A stretch of DNA of 64,000 nucleotides from the NCBI RefSeq assembly GCF_003261575.2, contig NZ_CP036175.1:5952001-6016000 (forward strand), given 5' to 3'. A program made the position numbers and the translations under genes. Below, piece after piece: positions 8,170 to 15,841 of the stretch. The notes beneath the pieces are model-generated. The model saw nothing but the letters and a program-made list of their open reading frames with translations, made no database searches and was not told where the DNA came from. Position 1 is the stretch's first letter. Each line of letters begins with the position of its first letter. This stretch comes from Klebsiella huaxiensis (GTDB taxonomy: Bacteria; Pseudomonadota; Gammaproteobacteria; Enterobacterales; Enterobacteriaceae).

Positions 8170-8898
8170 TCAGGAAGCCGTCGCAGCAAGTGGCGTATAG
8201 CCGTTGCGCTGCGCGCTCTTGATCCAGCTGTAGGATCCCATCACCGCAATTGCCGTCAGCAGGACATATTCGAGCGACATGGCATAAACGCCCTGCACCG
8301 CGTAAATAACCACGCTAATCACGTCGATAAGTACCCACAGCAGCCAGTTTTCGACGAACTTGCGCGTCATCAGTACCATAGCCGCAATCGACAATACCAG
8401 CATGGTGGAATCCCAGAACGGGAAGGCATCGGGCTGGAGGTCAGGCATAGCGACCTGCATACCAAATGTTTGCAGCAAGGCAATCATGATGCGGGTGAGC
8501 GCCGAGAACACGGGGTCGATAAACAGCGTCATCATAACAATCGCCACCGCGCAAACGCCTGCTAATGCCAGTGTTTGCTGGCGGGAAAGCCAGCGTACCT
8601 TGAGCGCAGCTTCCTGCGCCTCGTTTTGTCGGCTCCATGCATACCAGCCGTAAATGTTGGCGGCGAAGAAAAACACCTGCAGCAACAGGCTGGCGTAGAG
8701 CTGAATCTGAAAGAAAATCGCCGCAAACAGCGTGACGTTAATCAGGCCAAACAGGTAGTTGATAATTTTTTCCCGGCTGGCGCACCAGATGCACAACAGG
8801 CCAAACACGGTACCGATGGCTTCAATCCACGATAGCGCATAACCGCCTTCGCCGAGAGGAATGTTGACCATCACATTGTTAATGCTAAAAAAGTCCAT
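8170..8898 (-). CDS. PnuC-family nicotinamide riboside/nucleoside transporter
   Basis: A 242-residue inner-membrane protein with about 7-8 hydrophobic segments in the PnuC pattern. Near the C-terminus FVENWLLWVLIDVISVVIY matches the family's (E/Q)NWxxWxxxD signature, and WYAWSRQ ends the early helix block. PnuC proteins carry nicotinamide riboside by facilitated diffusion; relatives carry other vitamins or deoxynucleosides. The start is ATG 8898 (a GTG one codon earlier is possible). It overlaps the end of the nucleoside phosphorylase gene, so the two are translationally coupled, which points to import of a nucleoside that is then phosphorolysed. Confidence 0.8.
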   Translation of the reverse strand: MDFFSINNVMVNIPLGEGGYALSWIEAIGTVFGLLCIWCASREKIINYLFGLINVTLFAAIFFQIQLYASLLLQVFFFAANIYGWYAWSRQNEAQEAALKVRWLSRQQTLALAGVCAVAIVMMTLFIDPVFSALTRIMIALLQTFGMQVAMPDLQPDAFPFWDSTMLVLSIAAMVLMTRKFVENWLLWVLIDVISVVIYAVQGVYAMSLEYVLLTAIAVMGSYSWIKSAQRNGYTPLAATAS

Positions 8899-9647
8899 CA
8901 CTGACCCCCTTGCTGGCTATCGGAATGAATGGCGCGCAGCGCCAAAGTAATTTGTCGTTCTTCGCCCTGTTGGCACAGCGTTTCCTGCTGGACATAATCA
9001 TTGATACTGCTGTCCAGGCAACCGTTGTGGGCAACAACCACGTTGAGTAATGAGGCAGTTCGTAGCCCGCGTAATGTACCGATAGTCATCAAAGCGGCGC
9101 TTTCCATGTCCGCGCCAAGCACGCCGCGAGCTGACCATTCGGCATCCAGTTCCGCTTCCCGGTCGGTATAAAAACTGTCATGGCTACGCACCAGACCGCA
9201 GACGGCAGGGATATTCATCTGACGCACCTGCGCCATGAGTTCCCAGGTAAGATGTGGGTCGGCGCAGGCCGGGTAACCCGCTGGCGCATAGGTTCGACTG
9301 GTGCCATCATCCATAACCGCAGCATAAGCGATAATCACATCGCCAAGCGCAAGGTTATCCTGCAATGCCCCGCAGCTACCGATGCGAATTAGGGTGGTCA
9401 CGCCAATCTGGCGCAGCTCTTCAATGGCGATAGCCGTGGATGGCCCGCCGATGCCGGTGGAGACCACCAGGATTTCAATGCCCTGATACCAGCCGCGTGC
9501 GGCGCGAAACTCCCGGTTCTGGCCCAGCAACTCCGGGTTATCAAGAAAACTGACAATGCGATCCACCCGCTGCGGGTCGCCCGGTAACAGCGCGTACCGT
9601 GCGCTGGTCATTTCCTGGCTTAACTGGATATGGGGTTGCAGCGCCAT
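8898..9647 (-). CDS. Uridine phosphorylase-like nucleoside phosphorylase
   Basis: A 249-residue NP-I family protein. Visible: ALLPGDPQRVDRI (phosphate-binding Gly/Asp region), VSTGIGGPSTAIAIEEL, LIRIGSCGAL and LGADMESAAL, the last holding the ribose-binding Met-Glu. These match the Udp class (E. coli Udp is 253 residues), but overall similarity is partial, so substrate is uncertain: uridine, a deoxynucleoside or nicotinamide riboside are possible. A strong GGAGGCGGGAG site precedes the ATG. It is the second gene of a Crp-like regulator, phosphorylase, PnuC operon. Confidence 0.8.
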   Translation of the reverse strand: MALQPHIQLSQEMTSARYALLPGDPQRVDRIVSFLDNPELLGQNREFRAARGWYQGIEILVVSTGIGGPSTAIAIEELRQIGVTTLIRIGSCGALQDNLALGDVIIAYAAVMDDGTSRTYAPAGYPACADPHLTWELMAQVRQMNIPAVCGLVRSHDSFYTDREAELDAEWSARGVLGADMESAALMTIGTLRGLRTASLLNVVVAHNGCLDSSINDYVQQETLCQQGEERQITLALRAIHSDSQQGGQ

Positions 9648-9672
9648 TCTCCCGCCTCCTTTACTCTTACGG

Positions 9673-10377
9673 TTATCCGATATCAGCCTCCTGCTTTAAT
9701 TTGTCAGGGGCTAACAACACAATGCGTTCACCATCGGTATCAATAATCTGTAACGCTTTCAGGTCATGCAAAATACGATTAATACTGCGGGTCGTCGCCG
9801 CAAACTCCTGGCTAAGGTTCTGCTTATTCAGCAAGATTTCATTCGCGCCATCCTGTTGATAGCGCTGCCATAATGCCTGGCACATCCGCTGATGCAGCGA
9901 GTAGAGGTTGTCACTGCTGGCCTTTTTCGACAGCTGGTAATATTGCTGGCTAAAAAAGCGCAGCATCCGCTGGTTAAAATGGTTATCTAACGCCAGCCAA
10001 CGGCAAAAATGCTCCTGCGACAAACTCAGCAGCTGTACATGGCCAACTGCGACAACCGAGCAGATGTACTGGCGCGACTCGAAGATTTCGAGTTCACCCA
10101 ACATGTCGCCCTTACCGTAGCGAGCCTGCTGGTAACGACGCCCATCTTCTGCCTCATAAAAGACATCGACCTCACCGGTGATAATCAGAGAAAAACGCTG
10201 GCATATTTCACCCTGTCGACAGATAAACGCGCCGCGCGGAATTTCTTCAAAGCGCCAACGCTGCATAATTTCCAGTGGGCAATATTTCAGTAATTCATAC
10301 AGCTGCGGATCGCCAACAATCTCGCTAAGCCCGGCAAGCCAGGCGACTGAAAATTCAGCTTTTTTCATTGCATCCAT
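9673..10377 (-). CDS. Crp/Fnr-family transcriptional regulator
   Basis: A 234-residue protein with a cyclic-nucleotide-binding-type beta roll (about residues 35-130; EIPRGAFICRQGEICQRFSLII, GDMLGELEIFE) and a C-terminal winged helix (about 160-220; LSQEFAATTRSINRILHDL). I placed the start at ATG 10377, which has GGAGAGA upstream, not at the in-frame GTG 10392. No Fnr-type cysteine cluster is seen. It reads into the phosphorylase and pnuC-like genes with 25 bases between, so it is probably the operon's own regulator. Loosely like E. coli YeiL, another Crp-type regulator beside nucleoside genes; I cannot say orthologous. Confidence 0.75.
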   Translation of the reverse strand: MDAMKKAEFSVAWLAGLSEIVGDPQLYELLKYCPLEIMQRWRFEEIPRGAFICRQGEICQRFSLIITGEVDVFYEAEDGRRYQQARYGKGDMLGELEIFESRQYICSVVAVGHVQLLSLSQEHFCRWLALDNHFNQRMLRFFSQQYYQLSKKASSDNLYSLHQRMCQALWQRYQQDGANEILLNKQNLSQEFAATTRSINRILHDLKALQIIDTDGERIVLLAPDKLKQEADIG

Positions 10378-10403
10378 GTTATCTCTCTCCACGACGGGAA
10401 GGA

Positions 10404-10493
10404 CAGGACGGCTGTCCTGGGCAAGAAGGAATACACCGGGTAAAAATGTCGCTCATCTCCCGCTTCCATTAACCAGGCGGGACATCTGTCCTG
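10404..10493. promoter_or_regulatory. Two copies of a GGAC-N4-GTCC palindrome between Crp-like gene and ppiC paralogue
   Basis: Copy 1 at 10404-10419 is CAGGAC-GGCT-GTCCTG, copy 2 at 10478-10493 is CGGGAC-ATCT-GTCCTG. Both are followed by GG and their starts are 74 bases apart (about seven turns). A third partial copy CAGGACGGGTGG starts at 10521. They sit upstream of the Crp-like gene and are candidate autoregulatory operators. Confidence 0.5.
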
Positions 10494-10571
10494 GGATGGC
10501 AAAGAGTATATGTCCAGGCCCAGGACGGGTGGTAAAGTAACGGCACATCTTTGAGAAGTGAGAACAAAATA

Positions 10572-10853
10572 ATGGCAAAGAGCGCAGCAGCCCTGCACAT
10601 CCTGGTAAAAGACGAAAAGCTGGCACAGGAGATCCTTACGAAGCTGGATCGCGGCGTGAGTTTTGATCACCTGGCAAAGCGCTATTCAAAGTGCCCATCC
10701 GGCCGCAACGGCGGCGATCTTGGTGAATTTAATCAAGGGGTAATGGTCGGGCCGTTTGATAAAGCCGCCTTCAGTTGCCCGCTGCTAAAGCCTTACGGGC
10801 CGGTCAAAACCAAGTTCGGCTACCATATCATTAAGGTGCTATATCGCCGCTAG
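10572..10853 (+). CDS. Parvulin-type peptidyl-prolyl isomerase, PpiC paralogue
   Basis: A 93-residue single-domain parvulin. It keeps the active-site residues seen in PpiC: the His in LHILVK, the Cys in KCPSG, and the Met, Phe and C-terminal His in YHIIKVLYR. By hand alignment 59 of 93 positions equal the next gene, which is the canonical PpiC. It is therefore the diverged member of a tandem duplication. ATG 10572 gives the same N-terminus (MAKSAAALHIL) as PpiC. Cytoplasmic: there is no signal peptide. A separate role is unknown. Confidence 0.85.
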   Translation: MAKSAAALHILVKDEKLAQEILTKLDRGVSFDHLAKRYSKCPSGRNGGDLGEFNQGVMVGPFDKAAFSCPLLKPYGPVKTKFGYHIIKVLYRR

Positions 10854-10904
10854 CCCATGCTACTATTGCGCCCTAATTCATCCCCATTCAATCAAGGCGC
10901 AATC

Positions 10905-11186
10905 ATGGCTAAAACAGCGGCAGCAATGCACATCCTGGTTAAAGAAGAGAAACTGGCCCTCGACCTGCTGGAGCAGATTAAAAACGGCGGCGATTTCGAG
11001 AAACTGGCGAAGAAACACTCTACTTGCCCTTCAGGCAAAAAAGGCGGCCACTTAGGTGAATTCAAACAGGGCCAGATGGTTCCTGCGTTTGATAAAGTCG
11101 TGTTCTCCTGCCCGGAGCTGGAACCTACCGGCCCGCTGCACACCCAGTTCGGCTATCACATCATCAAAGTGCTGTACCGCAAATAA
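10905..11186 (+). CDS. ppiC: Peptidyl-prolyl cis-trans isomerase C (parvulin 10)
   Basis: A 93-residue protein nearly identical to E. coli PpiC from MAKTAAAMHILVKEEK to the FGYHIIKVLYR end. Catalyses cis-trans isomerisation of peptidyl-proline bonds in the cytoplasm. ATG 10905 follows AAGGCG; a longer upstream frame is unlikely. It lies 51 bases after its paralogue. In E. coli a single ppiC lies between rep and ilvC. Confidence 0.95.
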   Translation: MAKTAAAMHILVKEEKLALDLLEQIKNGGDFEKLAKKHSTCPSGKKGGHLGEFKQGQMVPAFDKVVFSCPELEPTGPLHTQFGYHIIKVLYRK

Positions 11187-11193
11187 CCAGTTT

Positions 11194-11217
11194 GGCCCTT
11201 TTCTTTCGTAAAGGGCC
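11194..11217 (+). terminator. Hairpin after ppiC
   Basis: Stem GGCCCTTT with AAAGGGCC and an 8-base loop. There is no good U-tract after it, so it may be a weak terminator. Confidence 0.45.
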
Positions 11218-11223
11218 AGCATC

Positions 11224-11470
11224 TGACATGTTAGTTATACGAAAAAATTCCCATAACTCATAATGAATGCTGACGTTTCCTACAATAACAGAACCAGCCC
11301 ACATCAAAATCTCAAATCTGACATGTCAAAAACATTCATTTACTCCTTTTTTTTGTGATGAATGTCACACTGAAAAGCATTTATATCGCCATTTTTCGTG
11401 ATCTAAACTTCAATTTATTACGCTCTCTGTCGTCATATAAAAAATGAGTGATATCTTATGTGACATGTCA
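11224..11470. promoter_or_regulatory. Three TGACATGTCA operators upstream of the sugar-acid type operon
   Basis: TGACATGTTA at 11224-11233, and two perfect TGACATGTCA palindromes at 11319-11328 and 11461-11470. I do not see this motif elsewhere in the window. The cluster carries its own FCD-type GntR gene (15842-16501), and such regulators bind short palindromes, so these are probably its operators. Spacing of 95 and 142 bases would allow looping. Confidence 0.6.
11354..11369. promoter_or_regulatory. crp site: CRP-cAMP binding site
   Basis: A perfect TGTGA-N6-TCACA site, lying between the second and third TGACATGTCA palindromes and about 225 bases before the MFS gene. It indicates catabolite control of the operon. 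Confidence 0.7.
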
Positions 11471-11594
11471 GATTGAGTGGTAATGTCTCAACTGACTAAA
11501 ACAGCGGCGTCTCTATGAAGACAAACCCAGGACTCCATGCCATGGTGTGGAGACGCGCACCAGACCTTATGACTTTATTCAGGAAACACGTGTT

Positions 11595-12932
11595 ATGAGT
11601 CATTCAATACAACAACAGTCCCTGGATGCGAAAAATGATTTCGAAAAAATCATCGTAACAAAAACGACCAGGAAACTTGTTCCACTGATGGTATTGATGT
11701 ACATCGTGGCGTATATAGATCGTCAGAATATTAGTTTTGCTAAATTACAAATGGTAGATAGCCTCGGATGGAGTGAAGCGGCTTTTGGACTCGGCGCATC
11801 GCTTTTTTTCATCGGTTATTTAGTTTTCAGCGTTCCCGGAAATTTAATATTATCAAAAGTAGGTGCTAAGCGCTGGTTCACTATTAGCTTATTGTCATGG
11901 GGAGTCATTACCATGGCGCTGGCGTGGACCGAAAAAATGTCAACGTTTTACGCCTTACGTTTCATTCTTGGCGTTGCCGAAGCCAGCTTTTATCCTGGGT
12001 TAATTTACTACTCCACTAAATGGTTCCCTTTAAAGTATCGACCACGTATTGTCGGTTATTTAGTCACGGCAAGTATGGTCGCAAATATGATTGGCGCCCC
12101 AATTAATGGCTCTCTGCTTAGTATGCATGGTTTTATGGGACTGGAGGGATGGCAATGGTTATTTCTGGCAACTGGAGTGCTCGCACTTCTGCTGATTGCC
12201 CCAGTGCTGCTATGGTTCCCGCAAGGCCCGGAACAGGCTCACTTCTTAAACAAAGAAGAGAAAAGCTGGTTAATTAAAAAACTGGCGGCCGAACAGGATG
12301 CCAACACCGATAAATCGGTCAATAGCTTAGGTAAGTCACTAACCGACTGGCGCGTTCTGGCCCTCGCGCTGGTATACGGATTCATCTGCTTTGGCGCCTA
12401 CGGTATCAGCTACTGGATGCCGACTATCGTTAAAACCTTCGGTGCTTCGGATATGATGAATGGCCTGGTCAATATGATCCCATGGGCGATGGTTATCATC
12501 ATGTTGCGCTGGATAACCAGTAAGCCAGAACGTACCGAGAACCCTTATATTAATGTCGCATTACCTATGTTTACTGCCGCAATATGCCTGCTGCTCTCGG
12601 TCTGGACATTCTCACAGCCGGTTATTAGCTTCATCTGTATTTGCGGCGTTGTATTATCAGTATTTGCGATTCAACCTTGCTTCTGGAATTTAACTAAGTT
12701 TCTTTCAGGCGCAACGGCGGCAGCAGGTATTGCTATTATTAACTCACTGGCAAACCTGGGTGGATTCTTCGCGCAAAACACCATTCCTCTGGTACGTGAC
12801 TTAGAAAAAAGCGACTCAGCACCAATGCTATATTTAAGCGCAGTTATGCTTATCGGCGGTGTTGTCACAATCTTAATTATTCGCTGGTTAAAGAATATTG
12901 CTATCAAGGACACTCAAACGGTTACACAGTAA
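11595..12932 (+). CDS. MFS transporter, anion:cation symporter (ACS) family
   Basis: A 445-residue inner-membrane protein with 12 predicted segments. It has the ACS-family first helix MYIVAYIDRQNISFAKLQM and the loop RFILGVAEASFYPGLIYY with YSTKWFP after it. Members carry organic anions such as tartrate, phthalate, glucarate or other sugar acids with H+. I chose ATG 11595 (AGGAAA upstream) over an in-frame GTG at 11547. The genes that follow (hydroxyacid dehydrogenase, RraA-like, KDG-kinase-like) suggest a sugar-acid or related hydroxyacid substrate. Confidence 0.85.
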   Translation: MSHSIQQQSLDAKNDFEKIIVTKTTRKLVPLMVLMYIVAYIDRQNISFAKLQMVDSLGWSEAAFGLGASLFFIGYLVFSVPGNLILSKVGAKRWFTISLLSWGVITMALAWTEKMSTFYALRFILGVAEASFYPGLIYYSTKWFPLKYRPRIVGYLVTASMVANMIGAPINGSLLSMHGFMGLEGWQWLFLATGVLALLLIAPVLLWFPQGPEQAHFLNKEEKSWLIKKLAAEQDANTDKSVNSLGKSLTDWRVLALALVYGFICFGAYGISYWMPTIVKTFGASDMMNGLVNMIPWAMVIIMLRWITSKPERTENPYINVALPMFTAAICLLLSVWTFSQPVISFICICGVVLSVFAIQPCFWNLTKFLSGATAAAGIAIINSLANLGGFFAQNTIPLVRDLEKSDSAPMLYLSAVMLIGGVVTILIIRWLKNIAIKDTQTVTQ

Positions 12933-12967
12933 TTTTATAAAACCCGAATAAAAACCCATTAGTTTCA

Positions 12968-13032
12968 CATCCTGTTTTCAGGATGCGGCGAACTACAGCC
13001 ATAAAAATTGAATCCTTAATTTTATAATTAAG
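12968..13032 (+). other. Two small hairpins between the MFS and dehydrogenase genes
   Basis: CATCCTG-TTTT-CAGGATG at 12968-12985 and CTTAATT-TTAT-AATTAAG at 13015-13032. The second ends 13 bases before ATG 13046. Neither has a U-tract. They could affect mRNA decay or the relative expression of the two genes. Confidence 0.35.
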
Positions 13033-13045
13033 CGTGGTAGATATT

Positions 13046-14005
13046 ATGAAAAAGATAGTCGTTATTGAACCCGGATATTTAAATTACTCCGCAGAAGAAA
13101 GTATTTTACGCGAGTGGGACCCGAAGTTTGTTGTCGTTCCGGCAAATGCCTCTCTGGAAGAGAAGTTGCGCCAGGTAAGTGATGCTGATGCCGTCATGGT
13201 CCGCGAAGCAACCGTCAGTCGCCCCATGATTGAAGCAATGCTTCAGTGCCGCATCATCGTGCGCTACGGCGTCGGTGTAGACAATATCGATAGCCTGGCC
13301 GCCAGGGAAAAAGGCATTTACGTCGCTAACGTACCGGACTACGGCTCGGAAGATGTTGCTGAGCACGCTCTGGCGCTGCTCCTGGCCGCAACGCGCCGTA
13401 TCGCCACCCGCAATCGCGACGTTCGCGATGGACAGTGGGGGATTGGTCAACGCGAACCCATGTTACGTCTGGCAGGAAAAACTCTTGGAGTCGTCGGATT
13501 TGGCCGTATCTCCCGCTGCTTCGTGCAAAAAGCATCCGGGATCGGCTTTAAGCGTATTCTGGTTGTCGATCCGTTGCTTACCGATGAGCAGGCGTTACTG
13601 GCAGGCGTAACCCGGGTCAGTCTCGACACGCTGTGCCATGAAGCGGATTTCATCTCCCTTCACGCCCCATTAACCCCGGACACCCATCACCTTATTGGTG
13701 AGGCCGAACTGGCGAAAATGAAGCCCAGCGCCATTCTGGTCAATACCTCGCGCGGCGGGCTTATCGATGAACAGGCGCTGATCAACGCCTTGCTGCAACA
13801 ACGTATTTTCGCCGCCGGACTCGATGTTTTTGAATCCGAACCCCTCAGTGCAAAAAGCCCATTACTGCAAATGGAGAACACCTTATGCACGGACCACACC
13901 GCCTGGTTTACCGAAGAGTCGGTGATCGAACTGCAAAGTAAAGCCGCACATGAAGTACGTCGGGCATTTGAAGGCCAACAACCGCTTAACTGGGTTAACC
14001 CATAG
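13046..14005 (+). CDS. D-isomer specific 2-hydroxyacid dehydrogenase
   Basis: A 319-residue NAD(P)-dependent enzyme of the SerA/2-hydroxyacid dehydrogenase family. Visible: RYGVGVDNIDSLAAREKGI, the Rossmann turn TLGVVGFGRISRCF, NTSRGGLIDE with the catalytic Arg, and a C-terminal CTDHTAWFTEES with the catalytic His. The final ACT domain of SerA is missing, so it is the short form. ATG 13046 is preferred over GTG 13034, although the ribosome site is weak. In this operon it probably oxidises the imported acid or reduces a 2-keto acid. Confidence 0.85.
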   Translation: MKKIVVIEPGYLNYSAEESILREWDPKFVVVPANASLEEKLRQVSDADAVMVREATVSRPMIEAMLQCRIIVRYGVGVDNIDSLAAREKGIYVANVPDYGSEDVAEHALALLLAATRRIATRNRDVRDGQWGIGQREPMLRLAGKTLGVVGFGRISRCFVQKASGIGFKRILVVDPLLTDEQALLAGVTRVSLDTLCHEADFISLHAPLTPDTHHLIGEAELAKMKPSAILVNTSRGGLIDEQALINALLQQRIFAAGLDVFESEPLSAKSPLLQMENTLCTDHTAWFTEESVIELQSKAAHEVRRAFEGQQPLNWVNP

Positions 14006-14036
14006 ATCCGTATTCGCTATAAAAAGAGGAAGTGTT

Positions 14037-14693
14037 ATGTACAGCAAAGATATTATCGACGGTTTTCGCGCTATTTTTTCGACCGCTTCTGTCGCTGATG
14101 CCTGCGATCAGATCCTCGGCAAGACCATGTTCCTGCCTTTTGAAATCAAAAACCGCATCAACGACAAAAAAATCGTTGGTCCGGCCGTCACTATTTATGA
14201 AGACGTCACTGACGAAAAACTGCCGCCGCAGCATGCGCTGGACGCGATTGACGAATCCGCCAGCGGTTCGGTCATCGTCATTACCGGCAACCCGTCGCTG
14301 GAAACCGTTGCCGTCTGGGGCGGGCTAATGACCGCCGGGGCCGTTGCCAATAAACATGAGGCCGCAGTGTTGAACGGCGGCGTCCGTGACCTGGCGGAGA
14401 TCCGTCGCGATTACGATTTCCCGGTTTACGCCAAGACCGTAACCCCAGGCACTACGCTTGGTCGTTTCAAGACCATTTCAGCCAACCAGCCCGTCACCAT
14501 CGGCGATGTCACGGTGAATCCAGGGGATTTGATTGTTGGGGATATCGACGGCGTGGTGTGCGTACCACAGGCGGTCGCTGCCGAAGTCTTAGCGCTGGCG
14601 CAATCCATTGATAGCCGCGAGCTGGAACAGGCCAAACTGATTATTCAGTCCGGTTCTCTGCGTGAAGGCCTGGCGAAATACGGCCGAATCTAA
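14037..14693 (+). CDS. RraA-family protein, possible 4-hydroxy-4-methyl-2-oxoglutarate aldolase-type lyase
   Basis: A 218-residue protein with the RraA/HMG-aldolase fold. The conserved AVLNGGVRDLAEI block holds the Arg-Asp pair that binds the metal and substrate in the aldolases, and PGDLIVGDIDGVVCVP is the typical C-terminal block. True RraA (about 161 residues) inhibits RNase E; this longer form inside a catabolic operon is more likely a class II pyruvate aldolase or oxaloacetate decarboxylase type enzyme. An AGAGGAAG ribosome site precedes ATG 14037. Confidence 0.75.
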   Translation: MYSKDIIDGFRAIFSTASVADACDQILGKTMFLPFEIKNRINDKKIVGPAVTIYEDVTDEKLPPQHALDAIDESASGSVIVITGNPSLETVAVWGGLMTAGAVANKHEAAVLNGGVRDLAEIRRDYDFPVYAKTVTPGTTLGRFKTISANQPVTIGDVTVNPGDLIVGDIDGVVCVPQAVAAEVLALAQSIDSRELEQAKLIIQSGSLREGLAKYGRI

Positions 14694-14703
14694 TTAACCC
14701 AGA

Positions 14704-14730
14704 CGCCATCAGCCAAACCGGCTGATGGCG
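14704..14730 (+). repeat. Strong hairpin between RraA-like and kinase genes
   Basis: An 11-bp perfect stem, CGCCATCAGCC with GGCTGATGGCG, and a 5-base loop, without a U-tract. It resembles an intergenic palindromic element that can protect upstream mRNA. Confidence 0.55.
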
Positions 14731-14759
14731 AGCCTGGACACTATCACATGGAGAACGCA

Positions 14760-15698
14760 ATGAAGCAGTTCGATATTCTTTCATTTGGTGAACCCCTTTT
14801 CGAATTCAATCAGCTTCCCACGGAGCATTCTGAGCAGCATTACCTCAGCGGATTTGGCGGTGATACGTCAAATTTCGCCATCAGCGCAGCGCGACAAGGT
14901 GCTCAGGTTGCCATGTTAACCCGCCTCGGTGACGACGTATTTGGTCAGAATTTCCGCGCATTATGGGACGAAGAAAAGGTCGATCATCAATGGGTTGGTG
15001 CGCATAAAACAGCCCCGACGGGTATCTATTTTATTTCGCACAATGAACAAGGCCATCACTTTACCTTTTATCGTAAAGGCTCTGCGGCCTCAACGATGAC
15101 TGTCGATGATATCAATGAGTCCGCGATTGCGGCCGCACGCTTATTTCACAGCTCAGCTATCACGCACGCCATTGGTAATAACGTCAGCGATGCGCTTTTT
15201 CACGCCATTGAATTATGCAAAAAACACCAAACGCTGATTTCCTTCGACACCAATCTGCGGCTCAAACTGTGGCCATTAGCCCGCGCCCGCGCCATCATTC
15301 ATGAAACGATCCGTCATGTAGATTACTGCATGCCCAGCCTTGATGAAGCTCGTCTGCTCACTGGGAAACACCATGCAGATGAAATTACGGATTTCTATCT
15401 CCAGCTTGGGGCAAAGAATGTAGTGTTAAAAATGGGTGCGGAAGGCGCGATGTTTGCCAATGAGAACCGGCGGGTCATCTATTCTGGCCATAAAGTCGCC
15501 ACCGTCGATGCAACCGGAGCCGGGGACTGTTTCTCAGGCGCTTTCCTTTATCGCATTATCAAAGGCGATTCGCCGGAAGATGCGCTGTGCTACGCCAATG
15601 CCGCCGCTGCGCTCACGACAACCGGTTATGGTGCCGTCGCGCCTATTCCTCGCCAGCCACAAGTTGAAGTATTGATCCAGCAAACTCAATCACAGTAA
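14760..15698 (+). CDS. PfkB-family sugar kinase, 2-keto-3-deoxygluconate kinase-like
   Basis: A 312-residue ribokinase-fold protein. GFGGDTSNFAISAARQG is close to the GFGGDTLNTSVYIARQ of KdgK, and FDTNLRLKLWP corresponds to KdgK's FDNNYRPRLW. DATGAGDCFSGAF carries the catalytic Asp. I chose ATG 14760 because GGAG lies six bases upstream; the in-frame ATG 14748 has no such site. A KDG-type phosphorylation would feed a sugar acid to pyruvate and glyceraldehyde 3-phosphate. The exact substrate is inferred from family. Confidence 0.75.
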   Translation: MKQFDILSFGEPLFEFNQLPTEHSEQHYLSGFGGDTSNFAISAARQGAQVAMLTRLGDDVFGQNFRALWDEEKVDHQWVGAHKTAPTGIYFISHNEQGHHFTFYRKGSAASTMTVDDINESAIAAARLFHSSAITHAIGNNVSDALFHAIELCKKHQTLISFDTNLRLKLWPLARARAIIHETIRHVDYCMPSLDEARLLTGKHHADEITDFYLQLGAKNVVLKMGAEGAMFANENRRVIYSGHKVATVDATGAGDCFSGAFLYRIIKGDSPEDALCYANAAAALTTTGYGAVAPIPRQPQVEVLIQQTQSQ

Positions 15699-15703
15699 TC
15701 TCC

Positions 15704-15730
15704 GCCGCGCCTGCCAGCGCGGCACATTTT
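15704..15730 (+). terminator. Terminator after the kinase gene
   Basis: Stem GCCGCGC with GCGCGGC around a 6-base loop, followed by ACATTTT. It separates the catabolic genes from the regulator gene. Confidence 0.55.
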
Positions 15731-15841
15731 CTCACGGTACACCAGCGGCAACTTGTTGCCATATATCATTTTCCCATTCCCGTAAATCTGTTATACAGTC
15801 ACCTCTATTGCTGGTCCTAAACGGCCGCTCACCGAGTTAAC

